Virus record (IMG/VR): IMGVR_UViG_3300044611_000881
Span: 1 to 26,922 of that record
Length of the DNA stretch: 26,922 nt
Origin: a virus
Reading direction: 5' to 3' (one strand)
A program made the position numbers and the translations under genes. The notes under the pieces were generated by a model. It worked only from the letters and a program-made list of their open reading frames with translations. It ran no database searches and was not told the DNA's origin. Positions 13,631-21,456 of the stretch are shown here, piece after piece; the stretch's first letter is position 1, and each line of letters opens with the position of its first letter.

Positions 13631-14439
13631 TAAGAATTTGTTTCTTCATATTTTATATTTCTATCGGAATTGAAAAAATATTCTTTTTTTGCGGTATCAA
13701 TCCAAAATTTAACTTCATTGTCAGACATTGGTGTTTTACCATTTTTATAACTCCAAAAAATTGAAGACTCTCTCATGTTGATATGTTTGTAACCAAGTCT
13801 CGGTATTGTCATAATTCTTGCCGAATTATAAGTTAGTCTAAGTAAAAATTCATAAACAAAAGTTAATTTCATTGATTTTTTGAATCCACCAAAATTATCA
13901 ATTAATGATTTTTTTAACACCATACCACTAGATTGGAAATTTTGATACATGTTTAATAAATCATTTGTTAAAATACCAATCTCAGTATTAAATGATGCTG
14001 CAAATGTTGCTTCGTTTGTGTATCCTGCAAATATTCCTTTTTCATCTACATCAACAACGATTGGTAAAAATCCATCACATTCAGGGTGATAATTTATATA
14101 ATCTTTAACATTTTTAAACCAAATAAATGAATATTCATCATCGTATTCAAAAAAACTAACCCAATCATATTTTGAATTTTTAACTCCTAAATTTATTTGA
14201 CTTGCATAATCCGTGTCCGAACTTGTATTTAAAACTTTATTAACTGTTAAATCTTCAAAATCGTAAGAACTTAAAAAGTTACAAAGGTTTTCTTCATCGG
14301 TATGTACAATAACTAATTCACCCACACCAACTGATTGTTTTTTTATTGATTGTATTGCTTTATCAAAAAGCTCTTCAAAATCTTTTCCAAATGAAGAAGA
14401 TATTGGAAGTATTACTGATATATCTAATTTAGTATTCAT
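13630..14439 (-). CDS. Family 2-like glycosyltransferase (GT-A fold)
   Basis: A cytosolic 269-aa protein starting 'LDISVILPISSSFGKDFEEL', the usual first strand and helix of GT2 enzymes. It has an acidic metal/nucleotide site 'FFEYDDEY' (residues 96-103) after the conserved 'YASQINLGVKNSKYDWV'. A later segment 'SSGMVLKKSLIDNFGGFKKS' corresponds to the acceptor-side loop of this fold. It should transfer a sugar from a nucleotide donor to a glycan; donor and acceptor cannot be read from the sequence. It is the last gene before the sigma factor and overlaps it by one base, and it lies 2 bases after the next transferase gene. Confidence 0.85.
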   Translation of the reverse strand: MNTKLDISVILPISSSFGKDFEELFDKAIQSIKKQSVGVGELVIVHTDEENLCNFLSSYDFEDLTVNKVLNTSSDTDYASQINLGVKNSKYDWVSFFEYDDEYSFIWFKNVKDYINYHPECDGFLPIVVDVDEKGIFAGYTNEATFAASFNTEIGILTNDLLNMYQNFQSSGMVLKKSLIDNFGGFKKSMKLTFVYEFLLRLTYNSARIMTIPRLGYKHINMRESSIFWSYKNGKTPMSDNEVKFWIDTAKKEYFFNSDRNIKYEETNS

Positions 14440-14441
14440 AA

Positions 14442-15497
14442 TTAATTTAATTGTATTTTTTCTAATTGCTCTTCAAAATTCTGAAGTCTTTTGTTTATAT
14501 ACTTTGAAAATAATTCTACTGTGTCATTTTCAAATTTTTGAACATCACTAAATTTTTTAGCTGTTTCCATTGAAGATTCATATAATTTTTCAGAAATGTT
14601 GTCTTCTAACCAATTCTGTATAAATTCCGCCAAAACATCAACAATTAACAAAGTATCATTTACCCAAATACCGTTATGTTCATCCATCCAACTAGGTTTT
14701 ATATTTGGTATTTTACCAATTACAGGTGTTTTTGTCTTCATGCTTTCTAACGGGAAAGTACCAAAAGATGATTCATTGTCTATCCAAACAGAAACAAAAG
14801 AATCCTTTAAAAGCTCAGCAAATTCACTTTCACTTAAACCTCTCATATCTCTAAAAGTAAACCATCTGTATTGTGGGTATTTTAGATAAAAAGTTTTAAT
14901 TAATTTCATTGTATCTCTTTGGTCTCTAGTGTGAACAGAAATAATTGGTTTTGCAGGTATTTCTTTTTCTTTAAAAGACTCACTTATTGTTGGTGTTAAA
15001 ATATCATACGAAATATTTTTCATTATTTTTTCTAAATAATCTTTTTGTTCTTCTGATGTTGTAATACACTTCAAAAATCCATATTGGGACCAAGTGGCGC
15101 CTGGAGATAAAGTTTCTAACATATAATCATATGATTGTGAAATCACAATTTTTCCACAAGGGAATTTAGAAATTTGTTCCATAACGTGTCCATATAATTC
15201 AGGAATAACTAAAAAATCTTCAGGAGACAACTCTAAATTTTGGTCTTCAATCGATTTATGTGGTAACTCCATGTATTTTTCAGATAACCAAGAAGATACT
15301 CCTTTATAATCATTCTGCTCGTGCATGATGATTGAATTAAATCCGTTTTGTTTTAGGGTGTATGCAATTTCATAGATAAATCTAACTGACGCTTTTGCAT
15401 TGCCTTTTGTGTCTTGTACTAAAAAATAGATTCTACATTCTTTATTTTTTAGTTTTTGAATTGATTCTTGAATTTTTGGGATAAGTTCTGTATTCAT
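14442..15497 (-). CDS. GT-B type glycosyltransferase-like protein
   Basis: A 351-aa protein with the two-domain look of GT-B enzymes. The N-terminal half has 'ASVRFIYEIAYTLKQNGFNS' (about 36-55), the usual donor-independent Rossmann start. The C-terminal half has 'PIISVHTRDQRDT' (about 183-195) and 'SSFGTFPLESMKTKTPVIG' (about 245-263), which corresponds to the nucleotide-sugar-binding E-x-F-x-x-x-x-x-E-A-M-x-x-x-x-P-V motif of GT4/GT1. The family-typical motif is clear although the exact family is not. Sugar specificity is unknown. The C-terminal 40 residues are a charged helix. It follows the 88-aa gene by 3 bases. Confidence 0.8.
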   Translation of the reverse strand: MNTELIPKIQESIQKLKNKECRIYFLVQDTKGNAKASVRFIYEIAYTLKQNGFNSIIMHEQNDYKGVSSWLSEKYMELPHKSIEDQNLELSPEDFLVIPELYGHVMEQISKFPCGKIVISQSYDYMLETLSPGATWSQYGFLKCITTSEEQKDYLEKIMKNISYDILTPTISESFKEKEIPAKPIISVHTRDQRDTMKLIKTFYLKYPQYRWFTFRDMRGLSESEFAELLKDSFVSVWIDNESSFGTFPLESMKTKTPVIGKIPNIKPSWMDEHNGIWVNDTLLIVDVLAEFIQNWLEDNISEKLYESSMETAKKFSDVQKFENDTVELFSKYINKRLQNFEEQLEKIQLN

Positions 15498-15500
15498 ATT

Positions 15501-15767
15501 TTAAAATGATTGTAATATATTATATCTTATTAAAGTGTTAAATGCTATTTTAAAAGGGATTGTAACATCATTACTTCCTTTCATTAACATTTTATCATCT
15601 AATTCTGTTGATTCAGTAAATAAAACATCTAACATAGTTTTTATTAGTTCAAATTTAACAATACTAATGTTTTGTTCTGTATCTCCTGTGGTTTCCTGTT
15701 TGATTGTTATTATTTCCTCAATTTTTTGAAAATCAACGAAATATTCTTCACCTAATACTTTTAACAT
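15501..15767 (-). CDS. Small unknown protein between glycosyltransferase and HAD-like genes
   Basis: An 88-aa protein with no recognisable family. It starts with a beta-type stretch (residues 1-30), then a helical middle (40-60, 'VKFELIKTMLDVLFT') and an acidic helix before a hydrophobic C-terminus. It starts 20 bases inside the end of the HAD-like gene and ends 3 bases before the next start, so it is part of the same message. The order with HAD-like and PhoH genes suggests it belongs to the phage core set and not to the glycan enzymes. Confidence 0.7.
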   Translation of the reverse strand: MLKVLGEEYFVDFQKIEEIITIKQETTGDTEQNISIVKFELIKTMLDVLFTESTELDDKMLMKGSNDVTIPFKIAFNTLIRYNILQSF

Positions 15768-16371
15768 GTTTTAAATTTAATTGATTATATAATGAAGTAA
15801 AATCTTCTATGGTATCTATGTTGAAATCCGCGTTTATATTTTTGTTATATTCTGTTGAAACTTTTATTGAAATTTTATTTTTTGGTTTACATTCTAATAA
15901 TTCTGGGTTTGATGTTACAATAACATCAAATTTACTCCACATCTTTTTTAAATTTTTTTTGTTGTAAAAAATAACTTCATCTACTTCGGTTCCGTATTTT
16001 GAAAGGAAAAAAAGTGTTGCGGGTTTTTGTTTTGCAATTGCCTTTGCAATGATAGTTAGTTTATCTTTTTTCTTTAATGTTGTTTTTTGAATTGCTGATA
16101 ATGTATTAAATGTGTTAGCGGAAATTGAAGGTGCGTGACCACAAATATTCATTGGAAAATCCATATACATAAAATTTATGTAATCATTATCTGAAGGGAA
16201 TTTAAAATGGTCTGAAAAATTATAGGAATTAATCGGTTCTATAATTTCATATTTGAACTCTTCTTCGCCTTCTTCATATACGTAATCTTCAATAAAGAAT
16301 TTTTCATATACTGCAGACATTTTGTTGAGTGTGTCTCTCAAAACTTCGTCAGTATCAAAAGCGAACTTCAT
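15748..16371 (-). CDS. HAD-like protein, possibly degenerate nucleotidase
   Basis: A 207-aa protein opening with 'MKFAFDTDEVLRDTL'. Its Asp6-x-Asp8 pair matches HAD motif I (D-x-D-x-x-L) as in 5'(3')-deoxyribonucleotidases. A strand ending in Ser124 ('TLFFLSKYG') would be motif II, and 'KKNLKKMWSKFDVIVTSNP' (138-156) corresponds to the last strand. The acidic residues that normally coordinate Mg in motif IV are replaced by Thr-Ser-Asn, so activity may be reduced or changed. The role could be nucleotide salvage, or binding without catalysis. It overlaps PhoH by 17 bases and the 88-aa gene by 20. Fold call moderate, substrate unknown. Confidence 0.7.
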   Translation of the reverse strand: MKFAFDTDEVLRDTLNKMSAVYEKFFIEDYVYEEGEEEFKYEIIEPINSYNFSDHFKFPSDNDYINFMYMDFPMNICGHAPSISANTFNTLSAIQKTTLKKKDKLTIIAKAIAKQKPATLFFLSKYGTEVDEVIFYNKKNLKKMWSKFDVIVTSNPELLECKPKNKISIKVSTEYNKNINADFNIDTIEDFTSLYNQLNLKHVKSIR

Positions 16372-17104
16372 CTTCGTATTTCTTTAAGATTTTAGTTATT
16401 AATGGGTTTCTAACAATATCTTTTTCACTAAATTCAAATACACCAATTTCGTCCATGTCTCTAAATTTAGACATCGCGTCCCACAAACCTGAATGAGTTT
16501 TGTCTTTGTATCTATCAGTTTGTTCTAAATCTCCTGATATAAAGAATTTACTGTTAAACCCAATTCTTGTTAAAAGAAGTTTCATTTGTTTTGGTGTACT
16601 ATTTTGAGCTTCTTCAAAAATTAAAATAGTATTATCTATATTCCAACCTCTAATATAAGCTAAAGCTTGCACCTCAATAAAGTCTAATTCAATTAATTTT
16701 TCTCTGTTTTCTTTTCCTATTAATTTATTTAAAAGATAATAAGACGGACTTATATATGGGTCTAATTTTTCTTCTAACGCACCAGGTAATGAACCTAATT
16801 TTTCTTCAGCCTCAACCGCTGGTCTAACAATCATAATTTTCTCATACGAGTTATTTGGGTCTTGTAATAAATCAACTGCCGCTTTCATTGCAATATATGA
16901 TTTACCAACACCCGCAGGTCCTGAACAAATAGTTATTTGATTTGATATTAAAATATTATAGTAAAGTCTTTGATTTTCAGTTAAAAATTTTTCCTTAGTT
17001 TGTTTTTTTATTATTTGTGAAATTAATTCTTTTCTTGTCTTATAAGATTGTATTGTTTCACCGCTCAAAGAGCTTGTTCTTTTTTTTGTTTGTTTTTTTT
17101 CCAT
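16355..17104 (-). CDS. phoH: PhoH-like P-loop ATPase
   Basis: A 249-aa ATPase of the PhoH family, common in marine and T4-like phages. It carries Walker A 'GPAGVGKS' (62-69), the following 'PAVEAEEKLGSLPGALEEKL' block (95-114), Walker B 'ILIFEEAQN' (160-168) and 'FISGDLEQTDR' (188-198), all in the family order. Walker B has Glu where most PhoH proteins have Asp (EEAQN and not DEAQN). No PIN nuclease domain is attached. The in vivo role in phages is unsettled; phosphate response and RNA metabolism have both been proposed. The basic N-terminus (residues 1-40) is variable. It starts directly after the TAA of the upstream transferase (TAAATG). Confidence 0.95.
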   Translation of the reverse strand: MEKKQTKKRTSSLSGETIQSYKTRKELISQIIKKQTKEKFLTENQRLYYNILISNQITICSGPAGVGKSYIAMKAAVDLLQDPNNSYEKIMIVRPAVEAEEKLGSLPGALEEKLDPYISPSYYLLNKLIGKENREKLIELDFIEVQALAYIRGWNIDNTILIFEEAQNSTPKQMKLLLTRIGFNSKFFISGDLEQTDRYKDKTHSGLWDAMSKFRDMDEIGVFEFSEKDIVRNPLITKILKKYEDEVRF

Positions 17105-18034
17105 TTAAATAATTTTGACAAATTTATCTATTATCACTTCCCAACTAAAATTATCCATACCATACTGTCTAATTTTTTCTCTCATTTCTAATGACTTGTT
17201 TCTATTATTAATAATAATATTTTTCACATAATCAATATCTTTTATTTTTGATTCAGGAATTACATCTATAAAAGGTAATGATAAATCTAAATTAGCGGTG
17301 CTATATTCAGAGATAACTAAACCTAATCCCGACATTAAGGCTTCTTTAGTTACAAGAGGGTCCGCTTCACCATCACTTAATAATACTAAATTCGCATAAT
17401 CAGTTAAATTATCGTATAATATTTCTTTACTCCATTCACCTAAATAATTTGGTGAATTAAGATTAAACCTATTATCGTCTGAATTACCAGCAAAAAATAA
17501 ATTTTCAATATTTTGATATAGGTACTGTCGTTTTCTATCTGTAATTTTAGCTAAGTATATACTTCTGTCTTTATGTTGAGGATTGTCTGTATATCTGAAA
17601 AGGTCATGTCTGGCACCATTAGGTGTCACCTCAAGACGAGATGGGTCACAACCAAATTTTTGATATGTATTTTTAATTCCTTCTGACAAACAAAAAATTC
17701 TAAAATCACCTTCAATAAACGCTCTCATTAGATGTATGTAACCTCCATACTTCATAGGTTGTTCTAAATAACCAAAATGTGTTGTTGCTGCTTTATTTTT
17801 ACAATTAATGTGTGGTAATATACCGACAAAATTATCATATTGTAAATGAACAAAGTCAGGTTTAAAATTATTAACTAAATTTATTATTTCTTGTTGGTTT
17901 GGCGTGTTAACTATCTGAATTTCATGTCCTAACTTTTCAAGTTCTATTTTGTAATCCCAAATTAAAGCTTCTACAGCTCCCCAACCTTTAGGTGGTATTG
18001 GCATTATTCCTGGTCCTATTATTGATATTTTCAT
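17105..18034 (-). CDS. GT4-like (GT-B) glycosyltransferase
   Basis: A 309-aa transferase. It begins 'MKISIIGPGIMPIPPKGWGA' and 'VEALIWDYKIELEKLGHEI', the N-terminal nucleotide-independent domain of GT4 enzymes with its Gly-rich loop. 'SRLEVTPNGARHDLF' (about 151-165) is the linker motif (V-x-P-N-G-x-D) at the domain junction. 'ADPLVTKEALMSGLGLVISE' (about 233-252) is the donor-binding E-x7-E-like motif, here with Asp replacing the first Glu. The protein is shorter than most GT4 members (usually 350-400 aa), mainly in the C-terminal domain. It would add a hexose-type sugar to a glycan in the cytosol. Acceptor unknown. Confidence 0.88.
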   Translation of the reverse strand: MKISIIGPGIMPIPPKGWGAVEALIWDYKIELEKLGHEIQIVNTPNQQEIINLVNNFKPDFVHLQYDNFVGILPHINCKNKAATTHFGYLEQPMKYGGYIHLMRAFIEGDFRIFCLSEGIKNTYQKFGCDPSRLEVTPNGARHDLFRYTDNPQHKDRSIYLAKITDRKRQYLYQNIENLFFAGNSDDNRFNLNSPNYLGEWSKEILYDNLTDYANLVLLSDGEADPLVTKEALMSGLGLVISEYSTANLDLSLPFIDVIPESKIKDIDYVKNIIINNRNKSLEMREKIRQYGMDNFSWEVIIDKFVKII

Positions 18035-18036
18035 AC

Positions 18037-18717
18037 TTAATTATAAATTTGTTTCCCGTGTATTATTTTACTATTTGAATTCATACAATTTGAATTTCTA
18101 TGCGTTTCACATAAAAACACATTATCATCATATGTTGAGTTACATAACATGTATAAAACAGGCATGAACATATCTAAATAACCAAACTGAATTTGATGTA
18201 ATTTTTGTACCTCATCAAAACTATCTTCAATAATTTTAATAAAATTATTAAAATTATTTAAAAAAAATTCAACTTTATATATTGTTCCTCCACACGCCCC
18301 ATACATTTTAGAAGTAAATGTTGTTTTGTATTTTTTTTCAAAATAATCAATTATACTTTGGTTGATTAAATTTACTTTTAAACCTAAAATATTTGAGTCA
18401 AAATTAATATCAATTCTATTTCTTACTAAAACGTCATCTTCAAGATAAATTAAATATTTTGACGTAGATTTTTCAAACGCATTATAAAATCTATTCAACC
18501 ATTCTATTGTTTGGTCTTTATTAAAACCTTTTGGGTCATTACCTGTTTTAAATGTACTGTGTAAATAATGACAATTAAATCTATTTGATAATTCTGTTAG
18601 GTCTTCACCATCATCAGAAACTAAAGTTATATTTGAGTTTGGATATGTTTTTCTAAAATTTTCTAAAACAAAGTTAACTTTGTAATCATCTTTTATAACC
18701 TGTATATAAGCGTCCAT
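18037..18717 (-). CDS. GT-A fold glycosyltransferase-like protein
   Basis: A 226-aa protein starting with a GT-A-like strand and helix ('YKVNFVLENFRKTYPNSNIT', 'LVSDDGEDL') and containing 'KYLIYLEDDVLVRN' (87-100). Here Glu-Asp-Asp at 93-95 takes the place of the DxD metal/donor site. 'MYGACGGTIYK' (about 138-148) corresponds to the catalytic-loop region. This organisation is shared with small transferases of LPS and phage glycan clusters. No membrane segment. It overlaps the methyltransferase stop by one base and is followed after 2 bases by the GT4-like gene. Sugar unknown. Confidence 0.8.
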   Translation of the reverse strand: MDAYIQVIKDDYKVNFVLENFRKTYPNSNITLVSDDGEDLTELSNRFNCHYLHSTFKTGNDPKGFNKDQTIEWLNRFYNAFEKSTSKYLIYLEDDVLVRNRIDINFDSNILGLKVNLINQSIIDYFEKKYKTTFTSKMYGACGGTIYKVEFFLNNFNNFIKIIEDSFDEVQKLHQIQFGYLDMFMPVLYMLCNSTYDDNVFLCETHRNSNCMNSNSKIIHGKQIYN

Positions 18718-19337
18718 TATTTTTCTAATAAAAAAAATCCATTACCATATTGGAACTGTTTGGTCCATTTTATTTTAATTTCACCCATATTATAATCAAA
18801 GTTTTTTAACTTGTAACCCGATTTTCTAATTTTATTTATCCACCATTCTTCATCTTTTTTTGTAACGTGTGTGACATCCATTTCGTATTCTCTAATTCTA
18901 AATTTATCATTATCACCTAAAGGTATAACTAATAACACTTGATTAGATATTGAATAAAAATCGGATAATATGACATCAATTTTATCTTCATGAATGTGTT
19001 CTAATACATCTTTAGCAATAATTAAATCTACTGATTTTATAGCTTCGGATGCTAATTCATTTATCTTATATAATTTATTCTTAACTTGGGGTAACCCATT
19101 CTCAATTGCATACTCACTAATATCAACACCATAAATTTCTTTATCTGTTAACATATTTAAAGCATGTACTAAAAATCCTTTTGCACAACCATAATCTAAA
19201 GCACTTTCAAATTTAATATTATTTTTTATTGTTATTGCTTCAGGAATACTTCTGGTTGGTATCCATTGATAATTTTCGTACCCACTTATTTTTTTCTTTA
19301 CTCCGTTTTCGTAATAATCTTTATTAAATAAATTCAT
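18717..19337 (-). CDS. SAM-dependent class I methyltransferase
   Basis: A 206-aa enzyme of the Methyltransf_23/UbiG-like type. Motif I is 'ALDYGCAKGFL' (46-56), with acidic strand 2 at 'IYGVDISEYAI' (about 68-78). 'LIIAKDVLEHI' (about 104-114) is motif II/post-II, the VLEHI segment being characteristic of small-molecule and sugar methyltransferases. In a row of glycosyltransferases its likely substrate is a sugar hydroxyl or a glycan end, but the sequence does not show which. It is preceded by a 39-base very AT-rich gap after the radical SAM gene, in which I see no clear hairpin or promoter. Confidence 0.9.
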   Translation of the reverse strand: MNLFNKDYYENGVKKKISGYENYQWIPTRSIPEAITIKNNIKFESALDYGCAKGFLVHALNMLTDKEIYGVDISEYAIENGLPQVKNKLYKINELASEAIKSVDLIIAKDVLEHIHEDKIDVILSDFYSISNQVLLVIPLGDNDKFRIREYEMDVTHVTKKDEEWWINKIRKSGYKLKNFDYNMGEIKIKWTKQFQYGNGFFLLEK

Positions 19338-19376
19338 AAATTATAAAATAATTAAAATATATATTAGGTAAATAAA

Positions 19377-20420
19377 TTACGCAAATTCATTATGTTGTGT
19401 ATCAGTTAATATGTCATCAATCAATTCATTTTGAATTGCATACTTACAATACATACATGCGTGATGTCTTACCGAAGACGGTTTAGAATAAAATTCTTCA
19501 ATTCCGTCAATATCACAAACCATAAATTGTGATTCAGGAACATAATTGTAATTGTTCTCAATAGAAAGTTCAGCAGATGGACATACGTATACATAACCAT
19601 CAGTAAATAAAAATGGTTTTACCATGTGCATATAACAATGGTCATTCCTTCTTTCCCCTTTGTAATTAAAATCGGATAAAAATGCATATTTTAAATCCAT
19701 ATCTTTAATAACTTCTTTAATTTTTTCAATGTCTTTTTTAACCTCATCTATTTTTTTAATTGCATTAAATGCTATACGAGTTGGTATTTTGTGTTGTTCA
19801 ACCCAATCAATCATTTGTAAAAAATTTTCTGTTTTTTGAAATTTAGTTGCTAATTTTTTCTTGTTTTTGTCGGTCCATTCTCCCGTTACATTTGGATTAC
19901 TTGAAGTGTCAATTGATTCATCCCACACATACGCAGCTGACACTGTGGTTTCAGTACCATCAAAAACTGATAAGTCGTATTCATATCCCTCATAAAAACC
20001 ATATAAACCAAGCCTAACCCAAGAAAATAATTTTACAATGTCTTTACCAATTTTTTTTCCTAAATCCTTACCATTAGTACATAGTCCTAATTTAAACCCT
20101 AATCCATGCGCATATTCGGATATTTCTTTAAAATTAGGGTGTAATGTCGGTTCTCCACCACCAGTAAATTCAATACCAGTTACACCAATTTTTTTAAAAG
20201 AGTCTAATGCTTGTTTAACCTTTTCAAATGATAATCTATCTGTTAAATCTCTATTTGCGAAACAACAAAAACTACATGTTAAATTACATGCATTTATTAA
20301 TGATATGTGCGCCATGACTGGTGAAGGGGTCTTTCCTTCTTGAATCCTTTTTAATTTATCTAAATGTTTTAGCAATTTAACACTGTTACTAGTAAAACTT
20401 CTTCCCTGTACTTTTTTCAT
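19377..20420 (-). CDS. Radical SAM protein with C-terminal SPASM-like cysteines
   Basis: A 347-aa enzyme. The canonical cluster motif C-x3-C-x2-C is 'CNLTCSFC' (Cys45, 49, 52), followed by 'GIEFTGGGEPTLHP' (82-95), the SAM-binding GGE segment. The C-terminus has 'YVCPSAEL', 'FMVCDI' and 'HACMYCKYA', a set of cysteines typical of the auxiliary iron-sulfur cluster of SPASM/twitch enzymes. Such enzymes modify peptides, sugars or nucleosides by radical chemistry. In this setting a sugar or glycan modification is likeliest. An insertion around residues 150-190, rich in Thr and Asp, is unlike ordinary twitch domains. A very short frame sits just upstream (20425-20481). Confidence 0.9.
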   Translation of the reverse strand: MKKVQGRSFTSNSVKLLKHLDKLKRIQEGKTPSPVMAHISLINACNLTCSFCCFANRDLTDRLSFEKVKQALDSFKKIGVTGIEFTGGGEPTLHPNFKEISEYAHGLGFKLGLCTNGKDLGKKIGKDIVKLFSWVRLGLYGFYEGYEYDLSVFDGTETTVSAAYVWDESIDTSSNPNVTGEWTDKNKKKLATKFQKTENFLQMIDWVEQHKIPTRIAFNAIKKIDEVKKDIEKIKEVIKDMDLKYAFLSDFNYKGERRNDHCYMHMVKPFLFTDGYVYVCPSAELSIENNYNYVPESQFMVCDIDGIEEFYSKPSSVRHHACMYCKYAIQNELIDDILTDTQHNEFA

Positions 20421-20424
20421 TTTA

Positions 20425-20481
20425 TTATTTTTTAATTAATTTATTGTAATATGTTTTATTATATATTTCTAAGGTTTTCAT
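20425..20481 (-). CDS. Possible 18-residue peptide before the radical SAM gene
   Basis: The frame MKTLEIYNKTYYNKLIKK fills the 64-base gap almost exactly: its ATG is 3 bases after the TAA of the GT-B-like gene, and its TAA is 4 bases before the radical SAM ATG. Such spacing is normal in this operon, but a short open frame in AT-rich DNA can arise by chance. 'IYNKTYYNK' resembles the start of small methyltransferases (the one at 18717-19337 begins with 'LFNKDYYENG'), so it may be the remnant of a lost gene. A peptide substrate for the radical SAM enzyme is the more exciting but less likely reading. Confidence 0.25.
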   Translation of the reverse strand: MKTLEIYNKTYYNKLIKK

Positions 20482-20484
20482 AAA

Positions 20485-21456
20485 TTAAACCAATTTGAGT
20501 ATTGATTGTACTCGATTTATATATGTGTGATTTTCTTTTATGTAATCCATACCATCTTTTATAAATTTATAGTTAGTTCTATTCTCCATTGCTTTATAAA
20601 ACAATTTTGATGTGTCTGTTTCTAAAATACAATGACCTTCCATTTCATTATAAACTTCGGGAGAATTAGTCATACCTAAATGTCCATACGACATACTTTT
20701 CATAACCCTACAAGGTATATAACCATTTTTAATGTGTTCAGGTCCTCGGACATCAACACCCAATATTGATTTTTTAGTTCGATTTATAATTTCTTCTTTC
20801 GGTAGAGGATTAATCCAAGGATTATTTATTTTAAATTCAATATTATTTTTTTTACATTCTATTATAAAATCTTTAAAAGTACTGAAGTTTTCACAAACAC
20901 CGTTATTAGATAAATTACCACAAAAATAAATTATATTATCTCTTTTATAATTTATATCATCATAATTAAATTCATTTGGTAACAAATCTGTCGCCCATGA
21001 AATATATACTTTATCATAATCATCAATTTCATAATTAAATCTTTGGTTTTCAACCAAAACTTTATTGTTTGTTTTTTTCTCATAGTAACAAACAGGTCCT
21101 AATTTTTCATATTTTGATTTATCCATTGTGTACGAATAAACATGGTCTTTAATCCAAATATTATTACCTCTGACATCGAAGAATTTTTTAACACCAGCGT
21201 CAATGTATTTTTTAGGATTTGGACATACATGGACAAAATATATACTACTATCATTGAGCGGTATTTCATTATCCGCAAATCCTTCTGTCCAAAATATGCA
21301 ATTGGAAAAATCAAAATCTTTAGGGTAATTTTTATCATCAAACCAATAGGTGTCAAAACCTAAGTGTTTGAATCCTTGATAAAAACCGTAATGAATATAC
21401 GAATGAGTGTGTGAATAAAGAGGGTAACCCCAAATTATAACTTTCTGTTTTTTCAT
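20485..21456 (-). CDS. Putative glycosyltransferase (GT-B-like C-terminal domain)
   Basis: A 323-aa protein starting 'KVIIWGYPLYSHTHSYIHYG' and 'FYQGFKHLGFDTYWFDDK', a Rossmann-like N-terminus with the helix that follows strand 1 in GT-B enzymes. The C-terminal part has 'LGVDVRGPEHIKNGYIPCRV' and 'MKSMSYGHLGMTNSPEVYNE' (about 232-273). This corresponds to the R-x-x-E-x-x-x-x-G-x-x-x-x-S-x-x-x-x-V/E region in CgeB/GT1-like transferases. I assign the class but not the sugar. It starts four bases inside the carbamoyltransferase gene end (ATGA) and so is translated with it. Confidence 0.75.
   Translation of the reverse strand: MKKQKVIIWGYPLYSHTHSYIHYGFYQGFKHLGFDTYWFDDKNYPKDFDFSNCIFWTEGFADNEIPLNDSSIYFVHVCPNPKKYIDAGVKKFFDVRGNNIWIKDHVYSYTMDKSKYEKLGPVCYYEKKTNNKVLVENQRFNYEIDDYDKVYISWATDLLPNEFNYDDINYKRDNIIYFCGNLSNNGVCENFSTFKDFIIECKKNNIEFKINNPWINPLPKEEIINRTKKSILGVDVRGPEHIKNGYIPCRVMKSMSYGHLGMTNSPEVYNEMEGHCILETDTSKLFYKAMENRTNYKFIKDGMDYIKENHTYINRVQSILKLV

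Noticed and set aside
19338-19376. Promoter in the AT-rich gap between radical SAM and methyltransferase genes
   Set aside because: No copy of the late motif, no TTG/TAnnTTTG Bacteroidota-type pair and no hairpin; only general AT richness.
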